25,378 nucleotides of DNA from an uncultured Lachnospiraceae bacterium (lineage in GTDB: Bacteria; Bacillota; Clostridia; Lachnospirales; Lachnospiraceae), in assembly GCA_910585255.1 (NCBI GenBank), contig CAJUEI010000026.1, positions 1-25,378 of the forward strand, written 5' to 3'. The notes under the pieces are model-generated. The model searched no databases, was not told the DNA's origin, and was given only the letters and a program-made list of their open reading frames with translations. The position numbers and the translations under genes were made by a program. Positions within the stretch are counted from its first letter, which is position 1, and the number at the start of each line of letters is the position of its first letter. Shown piece after piece: positions 7,937 through 16,700 of this stretch.

Positions 7937-8938
7937 ATGGGTTTTATTGATGTAATTAAAGAAAGAGCAAGAGCAGACAAAAAGACAATTGTATTGCCGG
8001 AGTCTATGGACAGAAGAACATTTGAAGCAGCCGAGCAGATTTTAAAAGAAGATATTGCGAATCTGATTATTATTGGTACTCCAGAAGAAGTAGCAAAGAA
8101 TAGCGAAGGTTTGGATATCTCAAAGGCTACGATTATCGATCCGAACACCTATGAAAAGACACAGGAATACATTGACTTGTTTGTAGAACTGCGGAAAGCA
8201 AAAGGTATGACACCAGAACAGGCAAAAGCAACGATGTTAAAAGATTATGCTTACTATGGCTGTCTGATGATTAAAAATGGAGATGCAGACGGATTAGTTT
8301 CCGGTGCTTGTCATTCCACAGCAGATACACTGCGTCCTTGCCTGCAGATTATCAAGACAAAACCAGGAACTAAGTTAGTATCTGCATTTTTCTTAATGGT
8401 CGTTCCAAACTGTGAGTATGGCAGCAACGGAACTTTTGTATTTGCAGATTCTGGTTTAAATCAGAATCCAAATCCAGAAGAATTGGCAGCAATCGCAAAA
8501 TCTTCTGCAGAATCTTTTGAATTATTAGTACAGGAAGAGCCAATCGTTGCTATGCTTTCTCATTCCTCTATGGGCAGTGCAAAACATGCCGATGTAGACA
8601 AAGTAGTAGAAGCAACCAAACTGGCAAAAGAAGCCTACCCAGATTTAAAAGTAGATGGAGAATTACAGTTAGATGCTGCTATCGTTCCAAGTGTAGGAAG
8701 CTCGAAAGCACCAAATAGTCCAGTAGCAGGAAAAGCCAATGTATTAGTATTCCCAGACTTAGATGCAGGAAATATCGGTTATAAATTAGTACAGAGACTG
8801 GCAAAAGCAGAAGCTTACGGACCAGTTACACAGGGAATTGCAAAGCCAGTAAATGACTTATCCCGTGGATGCAGTGCAGAAGATATTGTAGGAGTAGTAG
8901 CAATTACAGCAGTTCAGGCACAGACACAAAACTATTAA
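7937..8938 (+). CDS. pta: phosphate acetyltransferase
   Basis: Pta converts acetyl-CoA and phosphate to acetyl phosphate in the cytoplasm, the first step of ATP-yielding acetate formation. The 333-residue length fits the short, single-domain form found in Firmicutes. Recognisable segments are TIVLPESMDRRTFEAAE near the N-terminus, DGLVSGACHSTADTLRP, FADSGLNQNPN, and near the C-terminus NVLVFPDLDAGNIGYKLVQR and GPVTQGIAKPVNDLSRG. The start has a strong AAAGGAG nine bases upstream. It is followed after 101 bases by ackA, and the pair is the standard acetate operon. Codon use is even and typical of a well-expressed gene. Confidence 0.97.
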   Translation: MGFIDVIKERARADKKTIVLPESMDRRTFEAAEQILKEDIANLIIIGTPEEVAKNSEGLDISKATIIDPNTYEKTQEYIDLFVELRKAKGMTPEQAKATMLKDYAYYGCLMIKNGDADGLVSGACHSTADTLRPCLQIIKTKPGTKLVSAFFLMVVPNCEYGSNGTFVFADSGLNQNPNPEELAAIAKSSAESFELLVQEEPIVAMLSHSSMGSAKHADVDKVVEATKLAKEAYPDLKVDGELQLDAAIVPSVGSSKAPNSPVAGKANVLVFPDLDAGNIGYKLVQRLAKAEAYGPVTQGIAKPVNDLSRGCSAEDIVGVVAITAVQAQTQNY

Positions 8939-9039
8939 AAAATCGTTAATGAAAGAAAATAAAAGAAATAAAAACCAATCATTTGCCGTTCCCAAAACAG
9001 AAAAACCAGGAAACCAAATGAATGAGATGGAGGATAAAA

Positions 9040-10233
9040 ATGAATATTTTAGTTATCAATTGCGGAAGCTCTTCGTTAAAATTCCAGCTGATTAATTCCG
9101 ATACAGAAGCCGTATTAGCAAAAGGGTTATGTGAAAGAATCGGTATTGACGGAAGATTAGTATATCAGCCGGCAGGCGGAGAAAAAGAAACCACAGACGC
9201 TTCTATGCCTACTCATAAACAAGCAATCCAGATGGTCTTAGACGCCCTGATGAATGAAAAAACCGGTGTAATCAAGAATCTTGACGAAGTAGGAGCAGTA
9301 GGACATCGTGTCGTTCACGGAGGAGAAAAATTTGCTTCCAGTGTAATTTTAACCGAAGAAGTCTTAAAAGCAATTGAAGAGTGCAACGATTTGGCACCTC
9401 TCCACAATCCGGCAAACTTAATCGGTATCAATGCATGTAAAGAATTAATGCCGTCTACTCCAATGGTAGGTGTATTTGATACAGCTTTCCATCAGACCAT
9501 GCCGGAAGAAGCATATTTGTACGGACTGCCATATGAATATTACGAAAAATACAAAGTAAGAAGATACGGGTTCCACGGAACCAGCCACAGCTATGTCTCC
9601 AAAAGAGCAGCAGAAATTTTAAATAAAGATTACAACAGTATGAAAACCATCGTATGCCACCTTGGAAACGGTGCTTCCCTTTCAGCCGTAAAGAATGGAA
9701 AATGTGTAGACACGTCAATGGGCTTAACTCCATTAGAGGGCTTAGTAATGGGCACCCGTTCTGGAGATATCGATCCAGCAATTATGGAATACTTATCCAA
9801 AAAAGAAAACCTAGACATTGCAGGTGTAATGAATGTATTAAACAAAAAATCCGGTGTATTTGGCTTATCCAAAGGCTTATCCAGTGACTTTAGAGATTTA
9901 GAGCAGGCAGAAAAAGAAGGAAACACCTATGCAGGAAATGCCATCAATGTCTTTGCTTATCGTGTAATCAAATATATCGGAGCCTATGCAGCAGCCATGA
10001 ACGGAGTTGACACTATTGTATTTACAGCAGGCGTAGGAGAAAATGACGGACAAGTTCGGGCATTAATCTGCAAAAACTTAGAATATCTAGGCATTACAAT
10101 AGATGCAGAAGCAAACGGAAAGAGAGGAGAAGAAATTGTAATTTCCACTCCAGATTCCAAAGTAACCGTAATGGTAATCCCAACAAATGAAGAATTAGCA
10201 ATTGCAAGAGAAACCGTTGCATTAGTAAAATAA
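9040..10233 (+). CDS. ackA: acetate kinase
   Basis: AckA transfers phosphate from acetyl phosphate to ADP, giving acetate and ATP. The 397-residue protein starts MNILVINCGSSSLKFQL (phosphate-binding loop), then shows GHRVVHGGEKF, GVFDTAFHQTMP, RYGFHGTSHSYVS, CHLGNGASLSAVKNG with DTSMGLTPLEGLVMGTRSGD, and FTAGVGEN near the C-terminus; all are acetokinase-family signatures. I chose the ATG at 9040, with GATGGAGG upstream, over the in-frame ATG at 9022, which adds six residues and lacks a site. It lies downstream of pta in the same direction with no obvious terminator between them. Confidence 0.98.
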   Translation: MNILVINCGSSSLKFQLINSDTEAVLAKGLCERIGIDGRLVYQPAGGEKETTDASMPTHKQAIQMVLDALMNEKTGVIKNLDEVGAVGHRVVHGGEKFASSVILTEEVLKAIEECNDLAPLHNPANLIGINACKELMPSTPMVGVFDTAFHQTMPEEAYLYGLPYEYYEKYKVRRYGFHGTSHSYVSKRAAEILNKDYNSMKTIVCHLGNGASLSAVKNGKCVDTSMGLTPLEGLVMGTRSGDIDPAIMEYLSKKENLDIAGVMNVLNKKSGVFGLSKGLSSDFRDLEQAEKEGNTYAGNAINVFAYRVIKYIGAYAAAMNGVDTIVFTAGVGENDGQVRALICKNLEYLGITIDAEANGKRGEEIVISTPDSKVTVMVIPTNEELAIARETVALVK

Positions 10234-10369
10234 AACCCAACAGAACTAGAAAATAGATACCTAACAAACGATTTAAGCAAAACTAGGAAATAAATATCCT
10301 AAGCTAAATATAAGAAGATATACCCAGCAGATGACCTTGACTAAATAAGAAACATACTGTCAGCCAAGA

Positions 10370-10625
10370 AACAGCCAGATTTTTATGTTGGGTTCTCTTT
10401 GCAGCGACTTCGGAGGAAACCTAGAAGTTCTTTGTGTTCTGTTCGATTCCCAGCGATTGGCGGGCATGGACGCCCGACAAAGGCACTTGACTAGCCATGG
10501 ATGGCGTATCAAGTGCCGGTCGCACCGGAAGGATGAACCCAGATACAGAACACTTAGAACTTCTTCGTTTCCGCAGAGCGGAGCAGCAGGGAGAACCCAA
10601 CATAAAAATCCGGCGTCCTCCCCCG
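10370..10625 (-). repeat. structured repeat element, copy D (putative ncRNA, minus strand)
   Basis: Read on the minus strand it begins GGGGGAGGACGCCGG and ends ATCTGGCTGT, like copies A-C. The outer arms 10591-10614 and 10374-10397 pair over 24 positions with a single G-U. The inner arms 10546-10565 and 10422-10441 are also complementary, with mismatches at the same A-A site as in the other copies. The core is the most diverged of the four: it has a GGCACTTGA/TCAAGTGCC helix and a GGGC/GCCC hairpin where A and B have GCCATTC/GAATGGC. The conserved CCGCTCTGCGGAAA and TTTCCTCCGAAGTC blocks remain. It occupies most of the ackA-DUF177 gap. Confidence 0.82.
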
Positions 10626-10665
10626 CACAACTCCTCCCCCACATCCACATTTTTAAATTTTAATA

Positions 10666-10694
10666 TTGACAATTCCCACACCAATAGGTATAAT
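10666..10694 (+). promoter_or_regulatory. consensus promoter for DUF177-rpmF
   Basis: A perfect TTGACA (10666-10671) and perfect TATAAT (10689-10694) are 17 bases apart, about 40 bases before the DUF177 ATG. This is the best promoter in the window, as expected for a ribosomal-protein transcript. It lies just 41 bases beyond the structured repeat copy D. Confidence 0.85.
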
Positions 10695-10734
10695 AATACG
10701 AGTGTGCGAATGTGATCCAAAAAAAGGAGAGCAA

Positions 10735-11271
10735 ATGCAGATTAATTTATCAGAGCTAGAGTTAGAACTAGAGTCGATTCAAAGCGAAGGCAAAACCCGC
10801 TCAATCGAAGTAATCTATCAGCCGGATTGGTACAAAACAAAAGTAGGCACCTATAAAATTGTAAAAAAACAGCCATTTCAGATGAACTTTACAAGCATAG
10901 GACAGAAAAAAATCTTACTGGAAACAGCATTTTCTCTTACCCTACAGATGCGTTGTGACCGCTGCCTAGAACCCGTTCTGCAGGATATATCTATCAACTT
11001 CTCACGGGAGTTTGATATAAACAAAACAGAACAGCAAAGAATCGAAGCTCTTGACGAAACTAACTTTATAAGTGGAAACAACCTGGATGTAGACCGTTTT
11101 GTTTACGGTGAAGTATTGATGAATTTGCCGATGAAAGTCCTTTGCAAAGAAGACTGCAAAGGAATCTGCAATAAATGTGGTACAAATCTCAACCATACAA
11201 CTTGTGACTGCGATAACACGGAGTTGGATCCACGAATGGCAAAAATCCGTGATATCTTTCAGAATTTATAA
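10735..11271 (+). CDS. YceD/DUF177 family protein, ribosome-biogenesis associated
   Basis: This 178-residue protein belongs to the DUF177 (YceD) family, which is nearly always encoded just before rpmF and is linked to 23S rRNA accumulation or large-subunit assembly. It has the conserved MRCDRCLEPV (Cys74, Cys77) and a C-terminal cysteine cluster, LCKEDCKGICNKCG with HTTCDC (Cys137, 141, 145, 148, 157, 159), likely a metal site. The ATG at 10735 has AAAGGAG a few bases upstream; the longer frame from 10666 starts inside the promoter and is not real. It forms an operon with rpmF. Confidence 0.92.
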   Translation: MQINLSELELELESIQSEGKTRSIEVIYQPDWYKTKVGTYKIVKKQPFQMNFTSIGQKKILLETAFSLTLQMRCDRCLEPVLQDISINFSREFDINKTEQQRIEALDETNFISGNNLDVDRFVYGEVLMNLPMKVLCKEDCKGICNKCGTNLNHTTCDCDNTELDPRMAKIRDIFQNL

Positions 11272-11292
11272 CAGATAATCTCAGATTATCTG
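11272..11292 (+). promoter_or_regulatory. small hairpin between DUF177 and rpmF
   Basis: CAGATAATC (11272-11280) and GATTATCTG (11284-11292) form a perfect 9-bp hairpin with a 3-base loop, starting right after the DUF177 stop and 8 bases before AAGGAGG of rpmF. There is no T-run, so it is not a standard terminator. It could be an RNA processing or translation control point. Confidence 0.45.
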
Positions 11293-11313
11293 CAACAATA
11301 AGGAGGTGTAAAA

Positions 11314-11493
11314 ATGTCTATTTGTCCAAAGAATAAATCTTCAAAAGCCAGAAGAGACAGCCGGAGAGCAAATTGGAAAATGAGCGTTCCAAATTTAATT
11401 AAGTGCAGCAAGTGTGGAGAATTAATGATGCCTCATAGAGTATGTAAGGCTTGTGGTTCCTACAATAAAAAAGAAATTATTACTGTTGATTAA
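11314..11493 (+). CDS. rpmF: 50S ribosomal protein L32
   Basis: This 59-residue gene encodes L32, a small component of the large ribosomal subunit. It starts MSICPKNKSSKARRDSRR, the basic N-terminal tail of the family, then WKMSVPNLIKCSKCG and HRVCKACGSYN. The two CxxC pairs (CSKC, CKAC) mark the zinc-binding form. AAGGAGGTG lies at an ideal distance before the ATG. It is co-transcribed with DUF177 and followed closely by a terminator. Confidence 0.97.
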   Translation: MSICPKNKSSKARRDSRRANWKMSVPNLIKCSKCGELMMPHRVCKACGSYNKKEIITVD

Positions 11494-11509
11494 GTATGAA
11501 AACAAACCA

Positions 11510-11552
11510 AAAGACCTTTCACATAAGTGAGAGGTCTTTATTTTTCTTTTTT
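11510..11552 (+). terminator. rho-independent terminator after rpmF
   Basis: AAAGACCTTTCAC and GTGAGAGGTCTTT pair with one G-U around a short loop, followed by ATTTTTCTTTTTT. It ends the DUF177-rpmF transcript immediately before the plsX promoter. Confidence 0.88.
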
Positions 11553-11555
11553 CTG

Positions 11556-11584
11556 TTGACATGGGAAAATGTATTTAGTATTAT
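11556..11584 (+). promoter_or_regulatory. promoter of plsX
   Basis: TTGACA (11556-11561) and TATTAT (11579-11584) are spaced 17 bases, with start of transcription near 11591 and the plsX ATG at 11622. No palindromic FapR or FabT box is recognised. Confidence 0.8.
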
Positions 11585-11621
11585 AGGTTTAGGTAACAGG
11601 AACTGTGTGGAGGAAGAGTAC

Positions 11622-12635
11622 ATGGCAGAGAAAGTAAGAATTGCTGTAGATGCTATGGGTGGAGATTATGCTCCCGGAGAAATTGTAAAAGGAGCAGTGG
11701 AAGCCGTATCCGAAAGAGACAGGATAGAAGTAGTCTTAGTCGGGATTCAGGAACAGGTGGAGAAGGAATTAGCAAAGTATACTTATCCCAAAGGAAGGAT
11801 ACAAGTGGTGCATGCACCAGAAGTAATTGCAACAGAAGAACCACCAGTAATGGCAATTCGAAAGAAAAAAAATTCATCAATTGTAGTTGCGATGAATATG
11901 GTTAAAAATGGAGAGGCAGATGCGGTTGTATCGGCAGGCAGCTCAGGAGCTATTTTAGTTGGCGGGCAGCTGATTGTCGGGAGAATTAAAGGGGTAGAAC
12001 GTCCGCCGCTTGCCCCGTTAATTCCGACTTCTAAAGGAGTATCACTATTGATTGACTGCGGGGCAAATGTAGACGCCAGACCATCTCATCTTTTGCAGTT
12101 TGCCAAGATGGGATCGATCTATATGGAGAATGTAATCGGTAAGAAAAATCCAACCGTAGCAATTGTAAATATTGGTGCAGAAGAAGAAAAGGGAAATGCA
12201 TTGGTAAAGGACACCTTTCCGCTTTTAAAAAACTGCCCGGATATTCATTTTATTGGAAGCATTGAAGCAAGAGAAATACCAAATGGATATGCAGATGTGA
12301 TTGTATGTGAGGCTTTTGTGGGAAATGTGATTTTAAAATTATATGAGGGTGTAGGAAGTATGTTTAAAAACATGCTGATGCAGGGGCTGATGAGTACGGT
12401 GCGTGCAAAGATAGGGGCACTCTTAGTAAAACCAGCGGTAAAGAAGACATTAAAATCTTTTGATGCCAGTGAATATGGCGGAGCACCACTATTGGGATTA
12501 CGAGGATTAGTGGTAAAGACACACGGAAGTTCAAAAGCAAAAGAAGTAAAAAACTCGATTATTCAATGTATTACGTTTAAGGAACAGCAGATAAACGAAA
12601 AAATTAAAAAGAACCTGATACAGGATGAGGGTTAG
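11622..12635 (+). CDS. plsX: phosphate acyltransferase PlsX
   Basis: PlsX converts acyl-ACP and phosphate into acyl phosphate, the acyl donor for PlsY in phospholipid synthesis; it acts peripherally at the membrane. The 337-residue product starts MAEKVRIAVDAMGGDYAPGE, the family's N-terminal signature, then shows GAEEEKGN, DVIVCEAFVGNVILKLYEG and SEYGGAPLLGL. I chose the ATG at 11622, with GGAGGAAG upstream; the open frame before it covers the terminator and promoter. It is followed after 60 bases by acpP, the usual lipid-synthesis pairing. Confidence 0.97.
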   Translation: MAEKVRIAVDAMGGDYAPGEIVKGAVEAVSERDRIEVVLVGIQEQVEKELAKYTYPKGRIQVVHAPEVIATEEPPVMAIRKKKNSSIVVAMNMVKNGEADAVVSAGSSGAILVGGQLIVGRIKGVERPPLAPLIPTSKGVSLLIDCGANVDARPSHLLQFAKMGSIYMENVIGKKNPTVAIVNIGAEEEKGNALVKDTFPLLKNCPDIHFIGSIEAREIPNGYADVIVCEAFVGNVILKLYEGVGSMFKNMLMQGLMSTVRAKIGALLVKPAVKKTLKSFDASEYGGAPLLGLRGLVVKTHGSSKAKEVKNSIIQCITFKEQQINEKIKKNLIQDEG

Positions 12636-12695
12636 TATAATCGAGAAGTCTTAATTTAGAATCGTGTTGAAAAGATAGAAAGGAAGTAGGCAGTT

Positions 12696-12926
12696 ATGGA
12701 ATTTGAAAAGTTACAGGAAATTATTCAGGAAGTATTAAATTGCGATAAGGACGAAATTACCATGGATTCAAAGTTTATTGACGATTTAGGAGCCGATTCT
12801 TTGGATGTATATCAGATTATTATGGGAATTGAAGAGGAATTTGATATTGAAATTCCGACTGAAGTGGCAGAGCAGATTGAGTCCGTAGGCGATGCAGTAG
12901 AACAGATTAAAAATGCGGTAAATTAA
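12696..12926 (+). CDS. acpP: acyl carrier protein
   Basis: This 76-residue acidic protein carries growing fatty acyl chains on a 4'-phosphopantetheine arm. The attachment Ser35 lies in GADSLDVYQI; DVYQI replaces the more common DLVEL after the DSL motif. The rest (FDIEIPTEVAEQIESVGDAV) is typical. AAAGGAAG precedes the ATG. Sitting between plsX and rnc, it is the primary housekeeping ACP rather than a specialised one. Confidence 0.96.
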   Translation: MEFEKLQEIIQEVLNCDKDEITMDSKFIDDLGADSLDVYQIIMGIEEEFDIEIPTEVAEQIESVGDAVEQIKNAVN

Positions 12927-12959
12927 TGGGTATGGTTTGAAAGATTTGAAAGGGTAAGC

Positions 12960-13000
12960 AGGACAGTTCTATAATGCGGAATGTATTATAGGACTGTCCT
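12960..13000 (+). terminator. long hairpin between acpP and rnc (weak terminator or processing site)
   Basis: AGGACAGTTCTATAAT and ATTATAGGACTGTCCT form a 16-bp stem with one G-U and a 9-base loop. Only a poor T-tract (TATATTCAT) follows. It may terminate acpP mRNA partly, or serve as an RNase III site, since the next gene is rnc and RNase III often controls its own leader. Confidence 0.6.
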
Positions 13001-13030
13001 TATATTCATGACAACAAGGAGGCGGACTTT

Positions 13031-13726
13031 ATGTGGAAGGACTTATCCACATTGGAAAAAAAGATAGTATATTCTTTTCGGGATAAAGAACTTTTAAAAA
13101 GAGCCATGACACATAGTTCTTATCTCAATGAACATAAACGGGAGAGGTTAGAGTGTAATGAACGGTTAGAATTTTTAGGAGATGCGGTATTGGAGCTTAC
13201 CGTAAGTGAAGCACTTTATAAATGGTATCCCAAAAAGCCGGAAGGAGAATTAACGCGAATAAGAGCCAGTATTGTATGTGAGCCGACATTGGCTCTTTGT
13301 GCAAAGGAATTGAATTTAGGAGAGTATCTTTTGCTGGGCAATGGAGAAGAGAATGGCGGAGGAAGAGGACGAGCTTCTGTCACTTCCGATGCAATGGAGG
13401 CTTTAATAGGTGCTATCTATGTAGACGGCGGATTTGCAAGTGCAAAAGAATTTATTCATAAATTTATTTTAACGGATATTGAGCACAAACAACTTTTTTA
13501 TGACAGCAAGACGATTCTCCAAGAGATTGTACAGAGTAAATCAAAAGAAAATTTGGTCTATCGGCTGGTAAAAGAAGAAGGACCTGATCACAATAAGCAC
13601 TATGAGGTCAATGCGGTTTTAGGAAATCGGGTAATTGGAAGCGGCTCCGGCAAAACAAAAAAGGCAGCAGAGATGGAAGCAGCATACCATGCGATACTGA
13701 TGGAGCGTGAAAAAGGATGTATTTAA
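13031..13726 (+). CDS. rnc: ribonuclease III
   Basis: RNase III cleaves double-stranded RNA for rRNA processing and mRNA turnover. The 231-residue protein has the nuclease domain with NERLEFLGDAVLEL at 43-56. Metal-binding residues Glu44, Glu47, Asp51, Asp120 and Glu123 match the spacing of the E. coli set (38/41/45/114/117). The C-terminal dsRNA-binding domain (about 160-228) contains KTILQEIVQSKSKE and the GSGKTKKAAEMEAAYHAI helix. AAGGAGG lies upstream of the ATG. Its end overlaps the smc start by 10 bases, so the two are coupled. Confidence 0.97.
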   Translation: MWKDLSTLEKKIVYSFRDKELLKRAMTHSSYLNEHKRERLECNERLEFLGDAVLELTVSEALYKWYPKKPEGELTRIRASIVCEPTLALCAKELNLGEYLLLGNGEENGGGRGRASVTSDAMEALIGAIYVDGGFASAKEFIHKFILTDIEHKQLFYDSKTILQEIVQSKSKENLVYRLVKEEGPDHNKHYEVNAVLGNRVIGSGSGKTKKAAEMEAAYHAILMEREKGCI

Positions 13727-16700
13727 AAAGCATTGAAGTGCAGGGTTTTAAGTCATTTGCAAATAAGATTGTATTTGAATTTCATAATGGGATTACTGGG
13801 ATTGTAGGACCAAACGGCAGCGGGAAAAGCAATGTGGCAGATGCTGTTCGCTGGGTGTTAGGGGAGCAGAGTGTCAAGCAGCTTCGCGGGGCAAAAATGG
13901 AAGATGTTATTTTTTCCGGTACGGAAAATCGAAAAGCTTTGGGATTTGCCTATGTAGCACTTACCATTGATAATTCTGACCATCAGCTTGCTGTTGCCTA
14001 TGATACGGTTACGGTTTCTAGAAGAGTCTATCGTTCTGGAGAGAGTGAATATCAGATAAATGGTAATGCCTGCCGGCTGCGGGAAATAAATGAATTATTT
14101 TATGATACCGGAATCGGAAAAGAAGGCTATTCGATTATTGGACAAGGGCAGATTGAGCGAATCTTAAGCGGAAAACCGGAGGAGCGGAGAGAGCTTTTTG
14201 ACGAGGCGGCAGGAATCGTAAAATTTAAACGCCGGAAAGCAGAAGCACTGCGGAAATTGGATGCAGAAAAGCAAAATTTGACTCGTGTAGAAGATATTCT
14301 TTCGGAATTGGAAAAACAAGTAGGTCCATTGGAACGGCAGGCAGAGACTGCCAAGGAATATCTGCGGTTAAAGGAAGAATTAAAACTGCAGGATATCAAT
14401 GCTTTTTTACTGGAGAGCAGACATCTAAAAGAACAGATCGCTGAGTTAGAAGAGAAGTGCAAAACTGCAGAACATGATTTAAAGGGAGTAAAAAAAGAGC
14501 AGGAGCAGGGGAAAATACAGTATGAAAAGTTGGAAGAACAGTTAAGGAAAAAGCAGGAGTCTTCGGAAGCCTTAAAGACAGAGATAACAAAGATACAGAT
14601 GGAATCAGAAAAGGCGGAAAATGAGATTCGCTTGCTGGAGGAGCAGATCCACAGTATACAGCAACAGGACGAGAATACCACACTTCGGATTCAGCAGATA
14701 GAACAGACCTTAAAAGAACAATGGCAGGAAGAAGACCGCTATACCAAAGAACAGATCGCTGTAGATCAAACCTTATCAGAGGTTAAAGAGAGACAGAAGC
14801 AGATACAGGCGGAGCGGGAGCAGCTATTAGAACAGATTGAGAGAGGAAGTAAGGCTGAAACAGACAATCGAAACCATATTATTACACTGTTAAATGAAAA
14901 AGCAGCGGTAAAGACAAAGGTACAGCGTTATGAGACCATGTTAGAGCAGATCCAGCTTCGAAAAGCGGAATTAAGCGGCAGAATACTGCAGTTTAAAAGT
15001 CAGGAGGCAGCAGAGGAGGAATCGATTGCCGCCTGTGAAAAGAGACTGAATCAGATTTCTGATACAATAAAAAAATTAGAAGAGAGTCAAGCTTCTTTGC
15101 AGCAGCAGGCAGAAGAAGAACAAAAGCAGAGACTAGAATGGGAAGAGCAGAAAAATCGCCTGCAGCAGGAGTTTCACAGAATACATTCAAATTTGGAGTC
15201 GTTAAGAAATCTGACGGAACGCTATGAGGGATATGGAAGCAGTATTCGAAAGGTGATGGAGCAAAAGAAAAGCCAACACGGGATTATCGGAGTGGTAGCA
15301 GATATTATTCAGACCGAAAAGCGTTATGAGACAGCGATTGAGATTGCATTGGGCGGCAGTATTCAAAATATTGTAACTGATAAGGAGCAGACAGCAAAGG
15401 AGCTGATTGAATATTTAAAAAAGAATCGGTATGGACGGGCTACCTTTTTGCCGTTAGATGGAATGGGGAAGATACAGACATTTTCCAATCAGGCTGTCTT
15501 TCAGGAACCGGGTGTAATTGGACTTGCCAGTGATTTGGCAGAGGCGGATGCAGCATACCAAAAAGTGGTTACTCACCTGTTAGGAAGGGTTCTTGTGGTA
15601 GATCAGATGGAGCATGCTTTAGCATTGGCAAGAAAATTTCAGCATACCCTTCGAATTGTTACCTTGGAAGGGGAACTGCTTAGTGCGGGCGGATCGATAG
15701 CAGGAGGAACTTTTAAAAACAGCAGCAGCCTGTTAAGCAGGAGGAGAGAAATTGAGGAACTGGAAAAGAAAGAAGCGGGAATTGGTCAAGATCTGGAACG
15801 GATACAGAAGTCGATTCGAGAGGGACTTGAAAAAGACGGAGAGAACCAAGAGATACAAAAACAGAATCAACAAATGCTTCAGGAAAATTATATTATACAA
15901 AATACGGAAGAAATCCAATTAACACGTGCCCGGCAGGAAAAAGCGGCAAAGACGGAGAAATATCAGTCTTATATAAAAGAAGGAAAGGCAATTGAACAGC
16001 AGATATTAGAGATTCAAAAGAATCTGCAGCAGTTAAATCAGCAGTTAATTTGTCAGGAGCAGGAAAACCAGCAGTTAGAGATAGCTATTCGTCAAATAAT
16101 AAAAGAAACAGAGGCTCTGCGGAAAGAAGAAAGTGAAAAGGGACATCTTTTAGAAGAAATTCATATGGAGTATTCTTCTGGCTGTCAGAAGACGGCATTT
16201 GCTGCTGAAAATAAAAAGCGGATTCAAAAAGAGATCCAAAAGCTGACAGAGGAACAGGCTGCTTTGGCAGATCATACAGAACAGGCGGTACAGAAGATTC
16301 AAGGGAAAGAACTTCAGATTGAAAAGATAAAACAGCAGATTTTAGAGGCAGACAGACAATTAGAAGCACAAAAAAAGACAGTAGAAGCGGTGAATTTAGA
16401 AAAAGAACGGTTAATAGAACAGCAAAAAAAGGGACTGCAGGCACGAGAGGAATTAACGGATCAGATTGTAAGGCTGGAAAAAGAACACTTTCGTCTGTTG
16501 AATCAGAAAGAAAAGCTGGAAGAAAATCTGCTGAATAGTGTTAATTATATCTGGAACGAATATGAACTGACACAGACAGAAGCGGCTGCATTTTTAAAGG
16601 AAACAGAGATTGGGCTTTTAGAGAGAAAGAAGCAGATTGCTTCTTTAAAGACACAGATTCGAAATCTTGGAGTGGTCAATGTCAATGCAATTGAAGATTT

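Noticed and set aside
10360..10720. Several overlapping ORFs of 70-100 residues between ackA and DUF177
   Set aside because: They follow both strands of the palindromic repeat copy D and one covers the consensus promoter; none has family resemblance.
11556..11622. FapR or FabT operator before plsX
   Set aside because: No palindrome matching either regulator was found; the TTAGTATTATAGG stretch is accounted for by the -10 box.
14127..14681. 184-residue minus-strand ORF inside smc
   Set aside because: It is an antisense shadow of the coiled-coil coding region, rich in Ser, Phe and Cys with no start signal.
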